Shown: positions 30,920 through 42,640 of the stretch, one piece after another | Numbering within the stretch: position 1 is the first letter of the stretch | Layout of the letters: each line of letters begins with the position of its first letter | NCBI GenBank assembly: GCA_011037195.1 | Contig: JAAEAF010000182.1 | Location: forward strand, 250,001-314,000 | DNA length: 64,000 bases | Direction of reading: 5' to 3' | DNA from: Triatoma infestans | Taxonomy: Eukaryota > Arthropoda > Insecta > Hemiptera > Reduviidae | Made by a program: the position numbers and the translations under genes | The notes under the pieces: model-generated | Told to the model about the DNA's origin: nothing | Databases searched by the model: none | Seen by the model: only the letters and a program-made list of their open reading frames with translations

Positions 30920-30927
30920 GTTATAAC
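30920..30927 (+). repeat. 8-bp target duplication, right of hAT element
   Basis: GTTATAAC, as at 29406-29413. Confidence 0.93.
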
Positions 30928-31019
30928 TAATGTAGTGGTAGAATACGAATATTTATAAAATAATATTACTAATAAAATAATTTTAGTAACGGTAGAAACA
31001 TATATTGAATTGAAATATA

Positions 31020-31205
31020 TATATCACTTGATTCAATTATAAGAAGTTTAAAGAAAATCGTTGAAACTGTTTTCAAGAAAATCATGTAAAATTAAAAAAA
31101 AAAAAAAAAAAAATTAATAAAGTCGTACATCCTGTTAAGGAATTCCGGCCGAAACCTTTGTGTCACATGTGGATGGTAAAACTATATGGAATACCTATAT
31201 ATTTG

Positions 31206-31236
<31 letters not shown>

Positions 31237-31280
31237 ATTTCGTACGATCGCAAAACTTCCTGTTCCGGAAATAAGACAAA
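31020..31280 (+). mobile_element. 3'-hairpin repeat fragment
   Basis: Contains AAAGAAAATCGTTGAAACTG, a long A-tract, GTCGTACATCCTGTTAAGGA, a CA microsatellite (31204-31233) and ACTTCCTGTTCCGG at the decayed terminal region. Confidence 0.6.
31204..31233. repeat. (CA)n microsatellite
   Basis: About 14 CA units. Confidence 0.95.
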
Positions 31281-32630
31281 GTAATAAAAATAATCCAATA
31301 TTTCCTTACTTGATTTATTTTTTTGTTTAATCTATATTACCATTTTTCAGAAGTGATTAGAATGTGTTCTGTATTTTTATTTCCATAATTTTGAAAAGGA
31401 ATTTGATTGAATCAGGAGAGGAGGGAAAAGCTTGAACAAATTCTTTCACCTCATTCTTTATTTTATTCTCAATAAAAAAAATAAAAAAACACATAAATCT
31501 ATAAATATTTAAAATTATTTCTTTTAGTTTCATAAACGTACACTCTAAAAATTTTATTAAAAAAATATTTCTCATATAATATATTATTGATATAAATCTA
31601 CAATAAAGACGAATCTTAACAAAACAAAAAAAAAAAAAATAGTAAATAAATGAAAAGTTAGAAAAAGCACAGATGGAGTGGTTTTTCTAGTTTGTGGTAG
31701 TAGTATGTATTCTGTTAAAGCTGGGGGATGATTGTGTGCTTGCGGAAAAGGGAATGTCCATTTTGAAAAGAGGTCGAAGGACGATTTAGTGTGGATTAAA
31801 GCGGAACAGTACGGTACAATGGGGCTCTGGCTAACACTGCCCACTACCATCGACAATATACAAGAATGGCCCTCGCTCCCCAACTCTACTAGGACCAGGA
31901 CCTATTGTAATTCGCATCACACAACTCCCCCGCCCAATCTCTTGCTCCACTATTCTTCAACAGTTAATAATAGAATAAATATCCTTCATTATCCTTTTTT
32001 TCTACTCTTATTCCACATAACTCTTTTATGTTTTATTTTTTTTTTTTATTATTTTATTTTCTCTAATATTTTTTTTTTTATATTCTAAGAAATTTTCTAT
32101 AAAGTACCTGTTTCAATAAAGTAAAAGTAAAGTAAAGTAATACTGATTTTTTTTTTCAGCTTACCATACAATATGTTCCAATATCTTTACACCTATATGA
32201 ACGACAAAAAACGCTCGTATTGAATAGAATGGAATGTCTTTGTTTATAATGACAGCATAGCAGCTCAAATTTAATAACCTCTGAGCTCGATAAATGAAAA
32301 TAGGTAATAATTAATTATCTGCAAGATTATGAAAGAAGACCAATTACATGACAATATGTTTAAAGGTGACAACGCTTAATATGAAATTTTATTACAATGA
32401 ATTACTCAAAAGGCTATATTAAATGGAATATGGCTGCCGGGATCAGAAAATTAAAAAAAAAAAAGCATAAAGAGTGTCAATTTTTTTTTTTTTTTTTTTA
32501 ACTTTCTCTTACAGAATGGCAATACATAGAATAGCTGTTTTCTGGAACACATGTTTTGATGTCCCCTGAATATAACAAAATGTTTTTAGGAATGCTTTCT
32601 CTCACATATAATACGTACATAATATATATA
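31281..32630. other. Unassigned intergenic region
   Basis: 31690-31960 is less AT-rich and open on both strands (about 80-100 codons, including MCACGKGNVHFEK on +) but shows no recognisable domain. T-runs at 32038-32050 and 32478-32500. No gene called. Confidence 0.35.
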
Positions 32631-32955
32631 GAGTAAAGGTAGGAGAGATGACGGGGTAGGAGAGAAGACGCAGGCTTTGCTTCTCTTGCTTGCCATCACG
32701 TGGCGTCATGGAAGTTAGTCCAGGGGTAGATAGAACAGAAGCGAATGTATTGCAAAATTCTTCAGTTATTTTGTATGTTCTTCTGGGTTCTACGAACATT
32801 TATATACGCATCAGCTATATCTAGTGAGAATACCTGAATTTTCATAACGCTTAGTAAAATATTTTTTCTTTATTATGTACTATATTAATTGCATTGAAAT
32901 GAAAGATTTCCAGTTTTCGTTAAAGTTGGACTCGTAGACATAGTGTTTACCAAGT
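32631..32955 (+). mobile_element. TA-flanked MITE, partial copy
   Basis: Starts GAGTAAAGGTAGGAGAGATG after a TA and follows the left ~300 bp of the MITE at 13038-13595 (GACGCAGGCTTTGCTTCTCT, GTGGCGTCATGGAA, CGCATCAGCTATATCTAG). The right end is missing. It abuts duplicated block B. Confidence 0.8.
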
Positions 32956-33865
32956 TCCTAGCTAGAACAGCTCCTAGGCATAGATTGGCTATTAATGTTG
33001 GAGCCATGTTAGTGGATATAACAGAGGAGGTTCATGCGTGATTGACGTATGTGTAAATGGTGGCGCCTAAAAAATGCGACTGCTAAAAAATATTGAGTAA
33101 AAATATTTTATATCAAAATGATCGTCAAAACAGAGTTGTTTGGTTCATTTTAACAACATCCATCAACTACGGGGATTCGTAACAATTATAATAAATTAAT
33201 GGACAATATTTTAAATTTTATTAGTTCATAACATAAAATATTATATTACATAGGATTATAGGATTACGATGAAATAGTAAGACAATGAAGCTTTCTGTAA
33301 TATGTAATAATAGATACATATATATATTCGCATAGCAATATGAATGAGAGAGAATGGGAATGTAACATGTTCTCCATTATGGTATTAAATAACCATTCCT
33401 ACATACATATTACATTGAAATGATTGTAGTGAACAGCGGGGCCCATTTACAAATGTGAGAGTGCTTTGCCGGTAACGAAATGGTTAGAGGATTAATAAAA
33501 ACCTATTTGAAATAACCATTCCAAATTCATTGATGTTTTGTTTGAAAACATTACATCACTTTATGATGAAAATGGAATACGCTTATATTATATTATTTAA
33601 ACTTAAACCTTTCATCGTAGTTTCATTTGCCTTTGACAACTTACTTAAAACATTGGTGAGGCTTACATATTATGAACAAATTATTCAAAGATTAGTTTAT
33701 TTGAAATATTATTTATTTAAATTACAATTAATACAAGTAAAAATAATTAATAAAGCCTATTTCGTAGGAAAATCAAATTTCTCTAGAAAATTATCAATTT
33801 TCATGTTCTACAGCTTGTCATAAATTTGAGGGTTAAGATAATTTCTGGACATGCATATTTCTTTC

Positions 33866-33907
33866 ATTCCTGACCGGTTTCGGATTTTCATCCATCATCA
33901 GAGTAAA
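33866..33907 (-). ncRNA. Hammerhead-like motif, duplicate of 12697-12738
   Basis: CTGATGA (33895-33901), GGAT-GAAA-ATCC, GAA and ACCGGT (33873-33878) are all preserved on the minus strand; stem I is imperfect. Confidence 0.6.
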
Positions 33908-34183
33908 GTTATCAAGTTAAGAGCCTAATCCTAGTGTTTCCTAATTCCTAGTATTTCCAGCAATTTGGTTTGTCACTGACCCAATGGGACAATGTTGAGA
34001 TCATATTTAATCGAACACAGAATCTTTCCATTAAAAGCGGAATTGTTATTCTAATCGATAACAATAACCTTATGGATAAAATAAAAGTATTCCATTTTCG
34101 TCCAAAATAAAATTGTAGAACAATATGCCTTGAATGGAAATATTCCCTCTGTTGAAGGTGATTTCACAATAAATAAACCAATA

Positions 34184-34646
34184 GGGTAAAGCTAGGTTTG
34201 ATGACGGGGGTAGGAGAGAAGACGCAGGCTTTGCTTCTCTTGTTTGCCACCATGTGGCGTCATGGAAATTAGCCCAAAATTCTTCAGTTATTTTGTGTGT
34301 TCTTCTGTGTGCTAAGAACATTTATACGCATCAGCTATATCTAGCGAATACCTGAATTTTCACAACGCATTAGTAAATTTGATCAGCCATGTTACCTTCA
34401 CAGAGAGTGATCTCCTAACTATGGTGCGTCATCTATTCTACCATAGCAGGAGAGACGGCCAAATGTAGTGTATTTGTATTTTGTTTCTGGAATAAATGAG
34501 AATGTCTTTATTTTGAAAAATAACATTTTTTTGTAGATAATAGTAGTTGACATATGTTTTATAAGCATTTTACTTCTTTAATATATCTTCTATATTTTGA
34601 TACAGGACATAAGTTTGAAATGTGCGTCATCTCTCCTAGCTTACCC
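34184..34646 (+). mobile_element. TA-flanked MITE, copy in block B
   Basis: Starts GGGTAAAGCTAGG after TA (34182-34183) and ends CTCCTAGCTTACCC before TA (34647-34648), so both target dinucleotides are intact. About 95 bp shorter than the block A copy through an internal deletion after AGTAAATTT. Confidence 0.85.
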
Positions 34647-34648
<2 letters not shown>

Positions 34649-34692
<44 letters not shown>

Positions 34693-34693
34693 G
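34649..34693. repeat. (TA)n microsatellite
   Basis: More than 20 TA units beginning at the MITE target TA. Confidence 0.95.
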
Positions 34694-34960
34694 TGGTGTG
34701 TTGTGTGTGTGTGTGAACAAAATCTCAAAAACGAAGAATCACAGGAAGTTCAAACTTGATCTTCCATTTATATACCACCAATGGAAACTGAAAGTTTTCG
34801 GTCAAAATCTAAGTGCAATTTTAATTAAATGGAATCATAAAAGTTATTCAAGATTTTCCTAAAATTGTTTCAATTTTCCTTATACTATCCGCACATATAA
34901 AAAGCCTATCACTTTTGTTTGAAAATTTGATTTTTCCGTGAAAATTCTTTATTAGAGTTT
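34694..34960 (-). mobile_element. 3'-hairpin repeat fragment (minus)
   Basis: GTGTGTGTG tract, AAAATCTCAAAAACGAAG, AGGAAGTTCAAACTTGAT and AGATTTTCCTAAAATTGTT-type blocks match the reversed family order; no terminal hairpin. Confidence 0.6.
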
Positions 34961-35019
34961 CTGGAGGAGCAGCAACGTAAAAATTACTTACAATTTAGGG
35001 TTCTATAATATTCAGATAG

Positions 35020-35640
35020 ATTAGAATAACTGCCAGAATTGCAAATTTGGGCAAGTGTATTGTTTATGGTTCCAGAGACGGCCATAAACGAGTGTGGAGA
35101 AGAAGAGGTGAGTCATTTACACAATACAATTTTGTTCTTACTTGGCCTTTCCAACGAGGCTCTCTGAGGTTTGGACAGGTATCAGATTACAAAGACGTAC
35201 GGGGTTTGTGATCGTTCGAGGAGGTTCCATGACTGCTGCTCGGTACTTGGCGGATATGCTGCAAGAACGTGTTGTCCCTGTCATGCCGGATATAGGTAAG
35301 AAGTTTGTGTTAATACTCGATAACGCTCTTGCACATAAGCTCACATAGTGCAGGCCTTTATAACCATAATATTAACTTCCTAACCTGGCCTGCTGTCTCC
35401 CTGACTTAAATTTCATAGAGCATCTGTGGTATATGCATTGAAAATGGATAAGAGATCGGAGAGTCCTTCCTGGACGCTTCAGAAGCTAGAAAGGGCACTT
35501 CAAGACAAATGGGCTCTAATATCTCATAAAACGAAATTTCCCGCTTGATTCAGAGCATGCCGAGACGCCTAGAAGCTGGGATAAAGGCAAAGGAAGTAAT
35601 ACTCAGTATTAGCACCATCCCGCTAAAAAATAATGTTACA
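35020..35640 (+). pseudogene. Tc1-like transposase remnant
   Basis: Reads YGSRDGHKRVWRRRGESFT, then IRLQRRTGFVIVRGGSMTAA, RYLADMLQERVVPV and GKKFVLILDNALAHKLT. The DNA-x-x-H block holds the second catalytic aspartate. After frameshifts come LTWPA, SLTXISXSIC (PDLNFIEHLW region) and SMPRRLEAGIKAKE. This is the Tc1 DD34E domain from just before the RRRGE motif to the C-terminus. N-terminal paired-like domains and first catalytic aspartate are not visible. Stops and frameshifts make it inactive. Confidence 0.85.
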
Positions 35641-36639
35641 AAAAAAAAGTAAATAAAATTTTCTAGTTTCACTTCTTTTTAATTAATTATTTTTAATTTC
35701 CCATATGATCCTATTTATTTGTTTTATTTTGAAAATCAGTTAATCTATAAACGTTATGAACGATAAAAAGTATTAAAACATTGAAAGCTATACATAAAAA
35801 TAGTAAATTTTTTAAGTGGCTGGAATTTTTTGCCGGTGAGTTATATAAAACCTAATGTAAATAACTTGTATGACAGCCTCCTCTGAATGTAACAGCAGTT
35901 AAAAATTAAACGATTTGTACAGAAATCCCCAAAAATGCTTATAAAGAAAAGTGAAAGACGTTTATTTGTATTGTTAGTATATACGAAGATTAAAAAATGT
36001 TGAATTATAGTCATCTGGATTTTCAATGGCTCAGAAAACATTCAACTGGAAAATGCCGTCTACGTAAAATTAGATATTATAAGTAAATTACCAGTCAATA
36101 TTGGTATGTTTAATAGAGCAATAAGAGGCTTTAATACTTTGGTGTATTCACACCATAACAATTGTAAAATATTTAACTTAATTCAATATAATTTTGGACA
36201 TCTAATTTTCCCGAACTACCTTATCCCATAAGTTTTCTAATTGTTATTGGAGTAGTAAGAATTTAAATGATCAATTTTACTTAATTTTATAGCATTCTTT
36301 ATGTGGATTTTAGCCAATTATCTATTAGATTGCAGTGTAGAAGCCCAAAGTGAGATTACATTACACAAGTACAACTATCTCTCTCTTGGTAATGTAAAGA
36401 ATTTCTGAAGTTATACAATTCACTCAAGAAAAATCTTCAATTGCCAAACTGCTTTTACCTTGAAAATAAAATTACTAGAAATACCAGTGATACGTGTAAT
36501 GGATACCAGAAATTACATCTATAAATATAATTGAAAGAAAATCATTATTTGAAGGATATTCTAACATTCGCTGGCAAAAAGGGGCCTATTCAGGTAAAAA
36601 ACACCTTCACAGAAGAGTTCATAGAACTTAGTCAACTTT
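35641..36639. other. AT-rich intergenic DNA
   Basis: No gene or repeat recognised. Confidence 0.4.
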
Positions 36640-37076
36640 GTCTTTTTGCCCCTTCTCACAGGAGAGGATTTGAACTACCAAGAGAAGGCATTCTTTCAAG
36701 AGAGAGTCTAAATTCTGCACTCAACTAGACCATTCTGAATTAAACATTGAACCAGAACATTTGTATCAGGAATCGCTCTCTTAAATTCAGTGCCAGTTTA
36801 AGTGTTAACACTTGAGTTTCAAACAATCCAGCTACTAGTTATTTGTTTCCTTGCATTCATAAGTTAATTTAAGATTCAAAATTAATAATTATCTGGTAAA
36901 TTTACTAATTTAATATATAGTTAAATTATTTATTTTCAAGTGGTTCTTATTCTCTATTTCTTAATACTTCTTTCTCTATCTTAAACATACACACAAGCCT
37001 TTTACAAAACCGCCCGTGCTACACGCTACTACAAACATACAGCAATACATCATTACACCAACTATATTTCATATGT
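36640..37076 (+). repeat. Unclassified dispersed repeat 'R3', copy 2
   Basis: Shares GATTTGAACTA, GGAATCGCTCTCTTAAATTC, ATTTCTTAATACTTC, TTTTACAAAACCGCC and TATTTCATATG with copies 19345-19776 and 51835-52203. It is followed immediately by the LINE at 37080. Confidence 0.7.
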
Positions 37077-37079
37077 AAC

Positions 37080-38610
37080 AACCATCTCTCTGATTTATTT
37101 TCCAGTGTTTACGTCCAAAACAATGTTGGATGTTTTGCCAGACTATAATTTTCCGGATTATTTGATTATTAGTAATGTATATACAATGATAACAATGAAA
37201 TAGCATCAACTCTGAAAAACCTTGATGTGATCCCGAAGGAATAGATAATGGTATATTACCAATTTTCTTTAAACAAGTGTTCAATATCATAGATCAAATC
37301 TTTGCGTCATCTTTAAAACTAGATTAATTTCCAGATTTTTTGGAAACAAATTCTAGATCACACCTTTCCACAAATTTGCTATAATAGTCACAATGTTAAA
37401 AATTATATTTAATTACCAAGCTCTCAGTAATTCCAAAAATATTTGTAAAATTTATTAGCAATAGAAATCCACTCAATCAATTTATCCACATCAACATTAT
37501 GTCCTTCCAAAAGAAAAAAGGATCTGTCACTTCTATTCTCAATAAAATTGAGCAATGTATTGTAAATTCTCTACAATCTGGCTGTCTACAAGATGTCTTA
37601 GTTTATCAGGATTCATACAAAATCTTTCAATACCATGTCGTACAAAAAAATATAAATACCATGTTAAAAAAAATAAAAATAAAAAATAATCATAGTGTCA
37701 TTGAAAATTTTGCATGATGAAATCATATATAACAAGTGGTAAATTCTTAACCTAAATAGATTCTTCAAATTCTTTATTTGCTGCCTCAGGAGTACCACAA
37801 GGTTCTCAACTCGGTCCTCTTCTTTTTCTGTTATACTTTAATGATATCACTTCTACAATTCAAGATGTTTATTTCTCCTAGTTGGTAGTTCACCTTAAAT
37901 TATTTCATGTTATAAAAAAATGTTTCTGGATGCCTTATATTAAACCACAATTTATATCTAATGTGTGATTGGTAGTTGAAAAATTCATTGAAATTTAATT
38001 TTTCAAGGTATCTTATCTAAAGAAATTATATCAAAACAATAAAATCCCTAAAATACAATTACCGTCAAATTGACGAACGTTAAACAGAATAGACATATAC
38101 GTTGTCTGGGTGTTAAAAATCAATACAACATTTTCTTTTAATAAATATACATGCAATAAACAATTAGAACCTGAAAAATGTTCGGATTCATTACTCGTAA
38201 CGCCAAAAGTTTCAATAATGACATAGGACCAATAGGATTCCTCTATTGCCCACTTGTTCGCCTACATTTTGAGTTTTGCTGAGATAACTTATAGAAAGAG
38301 TTCAAAATCAATTTTTATGATTTATAGCCTTCAAAAAAAAAAACATTTACAAAAATCTGAAATAAATTTTACAGTTATTTACGCCCCCATCTAAATCTGA
38401 TGTGCTGTCCTAATCGTAAAAAAACTATGTGATTTATTACTTCTTTTAGACATAATCCATGGATTTATCGACAATAGCAACCTTATCTCATCCATTTCCT
38501 GTAATGTTCTTTTAAATAACTTAAGTAACCATTGTCTAATCTCCCATCCGCTTTTATAAATATTTTTACCCTGTACCATTTCTCCATTGCTACACCACAG
38601 AGACTTTTAA
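37080..38610 (+). pseudogene. Decayed LINE reverse transcriptase (CR1/jockey-like), near full RT
   Basis: Successive RT blocks survive across frames. FSSVYVQNNV (37090s) comes first, then DPEGIDNGILPIFFK (DGIP region), LITKLSVIPKIFVKFI, and GSVTSILNKIEQCIVNSLQS. SGVPQGSQLGPLLFLLYFND follows at 37786-37845, with the YADD region mutated to LVVHLKLF. Then come a VLKINTTFSFN block, CPLVRLHFEFC, and finally DIIHGFIDNSNLISSISCNV in the C-terminal domain. There are many stops and frameshifts, and the catalytic DD is lost. No endonuclease seen upstream, where the R3 repeat begins. Confidence 0.85.
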
Positions 38611-38632
38611 ACACACCTTACTTTTTGAATAT

Positions 38633-38715
38633 TAGCCGGTTCCGGGCATTCGCCCATCATCAGGATGATAAAAATGTGATAACAGCTAGACTTGTATAGA
38701 GCAAAAAACCAGTTA
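38633..38715 (+). repeat. Hammerhead-foldback family fragment starting at the cleavage site
   Basis: From AGCCGGTTCCGGGCATTCGC through CCATCATCAGGATGA it matches the left arm of the foldback family. Homology starts at the position equivalent to the ribozyme cleavage site, and the stem I partner usually found to the left is absent. The core has changes (GAAA to GGAA, GTC to GCT), so it is inactive. It continues with TGATAACA.CTAGACTTG, family-like arm sequence. Confidence 0.65.
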
Positions 38716-39299
38716 ACATATTGTTTTGGAAGGTGTTTTGTAAGGCCCAGAAAGGGTTCTTTATACCGGACTAAGGCCACATGTTTCTATTTTTAAAAGG
38801 CATTGAATTTTTTTTTTTTTTTTTTTAAATGAAAACATCAACAAGTGGAGATATGCAACTTAAATTAAGTTTTGCAGTAAATTTACATTATTAGATAATT
38901 ATTTGTACTAGATGAAAGAAAGAATGAAAATACACTGTATTTATGCATTTTGCATGTTTCAAGAATGGACCATTAAATTTTATGTATTAAACAAAAATTA
39001 ATAATTGAAATAAAATAAATATAATAACCTAAAACAATAGAAAAAAGAAACATAAAAGATTCATGGTATTTAAAAAGAAAAACTTTATGAAATGAATTAT
39101 TAAAGACATGATATTGAAATACATAAATTAATTCTCAAAAATAAAGGTAAGGATGAATGGAAGCAATAAAGTTTAATCATTTAAAAAAAAAAAATCCCAA
39201 TTTAAAACTTTGTAAAGTAAAAAATGTCTTTTAACTTTATTACATTAACTATTGATAAATATCAGAGATTTGATGATCATTTGGAAGATATGTCTGTAA
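38716..39299. other. AT-rich intergenic DNA
   Basis: T-run at 38810-38826 and A-run at 39182-39193; otherwise nothing recognised. The left part of the minus-strand LINE 3' UTR may lie at 39180-39300. Confidence 0.4.
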
Positions 39300-40045
39300 A
39301 TATTGTTTCCTATTGGTGAATAATTTGGATACCATAGTAAGAAATGTTTCAGATACTCTTCCTCATGCATGTTACAGATTGTGCATATTGAACTATTGTC
39401 CAATTTGTAGTGGATACCCTTATAACATAATCGAACCTCTAGGGCTGCAGAAACTTGGACCCCAGTTGGCTAATCATTCGCACTATATCTATTAGATGCT
39501 TGTTGTACAATAAATATGTCTCACCAAGTCCTAGTATACTTAATTTCCTGCAAATAGGGCTGTAGCTGGAGTGAAGAGTTCTTTATACGTCTTTGGATAG
39601 AGTGTTATTATTCCATTCTTCTAACAGATCAGATATCCTCCTATAGACAAGACCGGAGTCTTCTGATGTCCACAGATCTGATTCTCCCACTAAGATAAGA
39701 GTTTCTCTCAATTGAAGCGCCAAATTGTATTCAATACCGCCTGTATCTCTTACTAACTGGTTCTTTAGCCTCTCAAAACAGACTGTTGGAATCCTTGAAC
39801 TTGGCTTTTCGAGCATTTTGCCCAACCAAGACAACATTCTTTGAAACACTATCCCACCTAAATGGAATGAGCCAGTTTCCAGTCCCACCATATAGTCACA
39901 AAAACCATCTTTTCTTGAAACTCACAGGGGTTCTTTCGATTATTTCGAGATATCTAAATCCCCAAATTTCCACACCATAACGTAAGACCGAGGAATCAGG
40001 GAATTAATTAAACAACTGAATTTTACTTCCTAAGAGCTTGAATAA
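39300..40045 (-). pseudogene. LINE ORF2 C-terminal region, decayed (minus)
   Basis: From right to left: LRYGVEIWGFRYLEIIERT (the YgveIWG...iE block), then MLSWLGKMLEKPSSRIPTVC, FERLKNQLVRDTGGIEYNLA and LQLRETLILVGESDLWTSED, with further residues to about 39310. It matches the layout of the LINE frame at 21387-22334 (YNAQIWSLRY...RWVKNLASMESKRLPRKCF). One clean open stretch (39583-39891) is flanked by stops and frameshifts. Confidence 0.75.
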
Positions 40046-40055
40046 TTATTTACAC

Positions 40056-40068
40056 TATCTTATTTTAA
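40056..40068 (+). repeat. 13-bp target duplication, left of SINE copy 4
   Basis: TATCTTATTTTAA, repeated at 40258-40270. Confidence 0.95.
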
Positions 40069-40257
40069 GGGAAGGGATTAGCTCAGAGGTTAACACGCTG
40101 AACTTCCAAGCAGTGGTCCTGGGTTCGAGTCCAGCATTGCTGCCCTTAGATTTTCTGTTTGGTGATAGACAGTTTCTGTAACAGGGCAACACTGTCCGGA
40201 GGCCGGCAGTGGACTGACCATAGACGTTGACGAGCCTTAAATAAAAAAACAAACAAA
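40069..40257 (+). mobile_element. tRNA-derived SINE, copy 4, with exact target duplications
   Basis: Head GGGAAGGGATTAGCTCAGAG gives the A box and GGTTCGAGTCC the B box; the body is shortened (part of the AGGAGCCTCTACA and CGGGCGCCAAT blocks is deleted). It ends in an A-rich tail AAATAAAAAAACAAACAAA. The exact 13-bp duplication fixes both ends of the SINE and shows LINE-type target-primed integration. Confidence 0.95.
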
Positions 40258-40270
40258 TATCTTATTTTAA
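40258..40270 (+). repeat. 13-bp target duplication, right of SINE copy 4
   Basis: TATCTTATTTTAA. Confidence 0.95.
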
Positions 40271-41291
40271 ATGTTATTCTTGATTATAGAACCAACAATT
40301 ATTACGAAAGATTACTGTGTCCGTTGCTGACTATTATGGAATATGTTGACAAATCAAGGAATAATTAATAATAGAAAAATGAAGTGATTGTTCGTAAAAT
40401 AGTATAAATAAATATAGTGTAAAACAATTAAATTATATTATAATCATGCTATCTGATATTCGCCTAGCCTATACTTACAAATATACACTCCGACATTTAC
40501 AATAATGCTATCTGACAATCGCATGTGCCATACAACCATACTTTTTTTTAATAATCATAATAATGCGTTTTTACGTATTGGACTGCTGTTTTTAACAACT
40601 TTTAACAATGTATACAGATATATTGTTTTAATTATATAAGCGTTAATTTAATCAAACTGATCTATAATATATTTTTAAGAGGATTTACTTCCGTTGAATA
40701 TAAATAAATAAAAAAAAAAAAATAAATGTTCAAATCAAAGATCAATATTCTTAAATGATCTGACAATCTTATCTAGTTTTATTTACTTTTAATTTTATCC
40801 TTTTTAAACAAATTGTGGCATAAAGTTAAAAATTATTTATTCCAATGATATTTCCTCAAAGCACTAATTATTTGCAGAAAGAATAAATGTAATAACTTAA
40901 AAGTCTAAGAGTTTAGTCTAAGAGTTAGCCAGAATATTTCATAAGGGGGCGTAATAACTTGAAAGTATCAATATACTGCTGAAGTAAATGGAGGCAATAG
41001 CCCTCCCCCCCCCCCAAACATATGTCTACATTAGTTAGACATTTCATTATTCTTCCTAGGATATCTTATTATTTATATTTTAAACAGAAAATCACATTGT
41101 CAGCATTCGATTTTTCTATGAGAGTTTAAGGGAGAAATTTATATCCTGAATTCACCAATAGCGCTGTCTATAAAGTCTCAAATATCAATTGGAAAATTTG
41201 ACATTATACTGTAATTTATAAAATATTTGTCAGATTTACGAACTTTATCTACAACAGTTTCGGTTTAATTGATTGACACTCTTTATAATTA
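40271..41291. other. AT-rich intergenic DNA
   Basis: A short direct repeat ATGCTATCTGA..TTCGC at about 40446 and 40505; C-run at about 41003-41015. No gene. Confidence 0.4.
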
Positions 41292-41520
41292 GGGAAGGGA
41301 TTAGCTCAGTGGTTAGCACACTGGACTCCCTTGCGGTCGTCTCGGGTTCGAGACCAGCTGTGCCCACTTAGATTTTCTCTTTCTAGGAGCCTCTACAATT
41401 CACTGTCTAACGATGGGCAGTGTTGTCTGTACGAGAGAACACTATCCGGAGGCCGGCAGTGTACTGAGAAGGCTCCGGGCGCCAATGACCATAGATATTG
41501 ACACGCCTTGAATTAACAAA
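41292..41520 (+). mobile_element. tRNA-derived SINE, copy 5 (best preserved)
   Basis: Head GGGAAGGGATTAGCTCAGTG with perfect A box, B box GGTTCGAGACC at about 41345-41355, full body with TCTAGGAGCCTCTACA, GGGCAGTGTTGTCTGTACGA, GGAGGCCGGCAGTG and CGGGCGCCAATGACC, and an A/T-rich tail. A target duplication is not obvious because the tail runs into AT repeats. Confidence 0.93.
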
Positions 41521-42093
41521 ATAAAATATATATTAATAATAATAATTAAAAAAAAATAAAGAATAATTTTTTTCAATAATCACAAGAAAATGACATATGT
41601 CGAGTCATGATAGAGAATAAAATCAAAAAGTTATGGCTGAGGGGGCTTTTAGAAAGAAACGTTTCAAAGAGAATTAAAACCAACTTTTTGCATTGAAAAT
41701 TGAGTGGAATAGAAAGATGGAAAGTAGACTGTTTAAAAACGTTCCTGTGAGTGAATACTTTCAGATATTGCAAGAGGTAGTATAGGAGAGAGTTGTCTGA
41801 GAAATGACGGTGGATGATCACAACCAAAATTAAAATATAATCAGTAAATCTGATTCTGCTTGGGAAGTAGCACAATATATCCCTTTTTAGCTTCAGATGC
41901 TGCGACTTTTACGTCATCCTTATAAATTTCTGCTGATATGCTTGCTGTGCACCATATCTCATTTTCTCCTCCGCCTATATCTCTCAAATAGGAGGCAATA
42001 AGTATGGTTAAACTTGAAGAGCAGCCAGATAAAAAGATAAATTTACGGGAATTAAAAGGGGAACAAAATTGCAACCGTACATATATTTATTAT
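41521..42093. other. Unassigned region
   Basis: Minus-strand frames 41573-41875 and 41841-42074 are open but unrelated to anything I recognise; the second (ending GYIVLLPKQNQIY) is less AT-driven than most. No gene called. Confidence 0.3.
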
Positions 42094-42640
42094 TTGCCCA
42101 GCTCATCAACCCGTATTTCTCCTTGACAAGCAACCTTGGCCTAATTGCTTAACCAGGAACTACATTTAATTTTATATTAGCCCAAATAAGAGAATTTCTA
42201 GTAGGATTTCTCCTGCTTCATATTTTCTTCTATATTAATTGCATTGCTCCATTTCCTTTCTCTGGAAATTGCTTTTTTTCACTTGCTTATTACAGTCTCT
42301 AAATTTTGCATCCTAAATTACTGCCTAATCTGATCGGTTCCTTCCTTGGCTATTCATGAAGTGTGTGTGAGGAGATGAATGGAGAGGTTCCAATTGAGCC
42401 CTTTCAGACATCTTTCCTTCCAAGCCTAACAGTCTCAAATTCCCAGTTCTTGCCCAGCTCATCAACCCGTATTTCTCCTTGACAAGCAACCTTGGCCTAA
42501 TTGCTTAACCAGGAACTACATTTAATTTTATATTAGCCCAAATAAGAGAATTTCTAGTAGGATTTCTCCTGCTTCATGTTTTCTTCTATATTAATTGCTT
42601 TTTTTTCACTTGGTTATTAGAGTCCAAGAATCACAGTAAC
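42094..42640 (+). repeat. Local tandem duplication, unit about 356 bp
   Basis: TTGCCCAGCTCATCAACCCG starts at 42094 and again at 42450. About 150 bp are nearly identical, then the second copy lacks about 25 bp around GCTCCATTTCC before both continue TTTTTTTCACTTG.TTATTA.AGTC. Confidence 0.92.

Larger units (their letters stand above)
32956..34646 (+). repeat. Duplicated block B (paralogue of 11485-13604)
   Basis: Aligned with block A throughout. It lacks the foldback insertion (empty site near 33016-33045) and includes the second hammerhead-like motif and the MITE at the same relative positions, so those predate the duplication. Confidence 0.9.

Noticed and set aside
31732..32088. Open frame of 118 codons starting MCACGKGNVHFEK
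   Set aside because: No domain; the second half is low-complexity FFF/III composition and the opposite strand is equally open.
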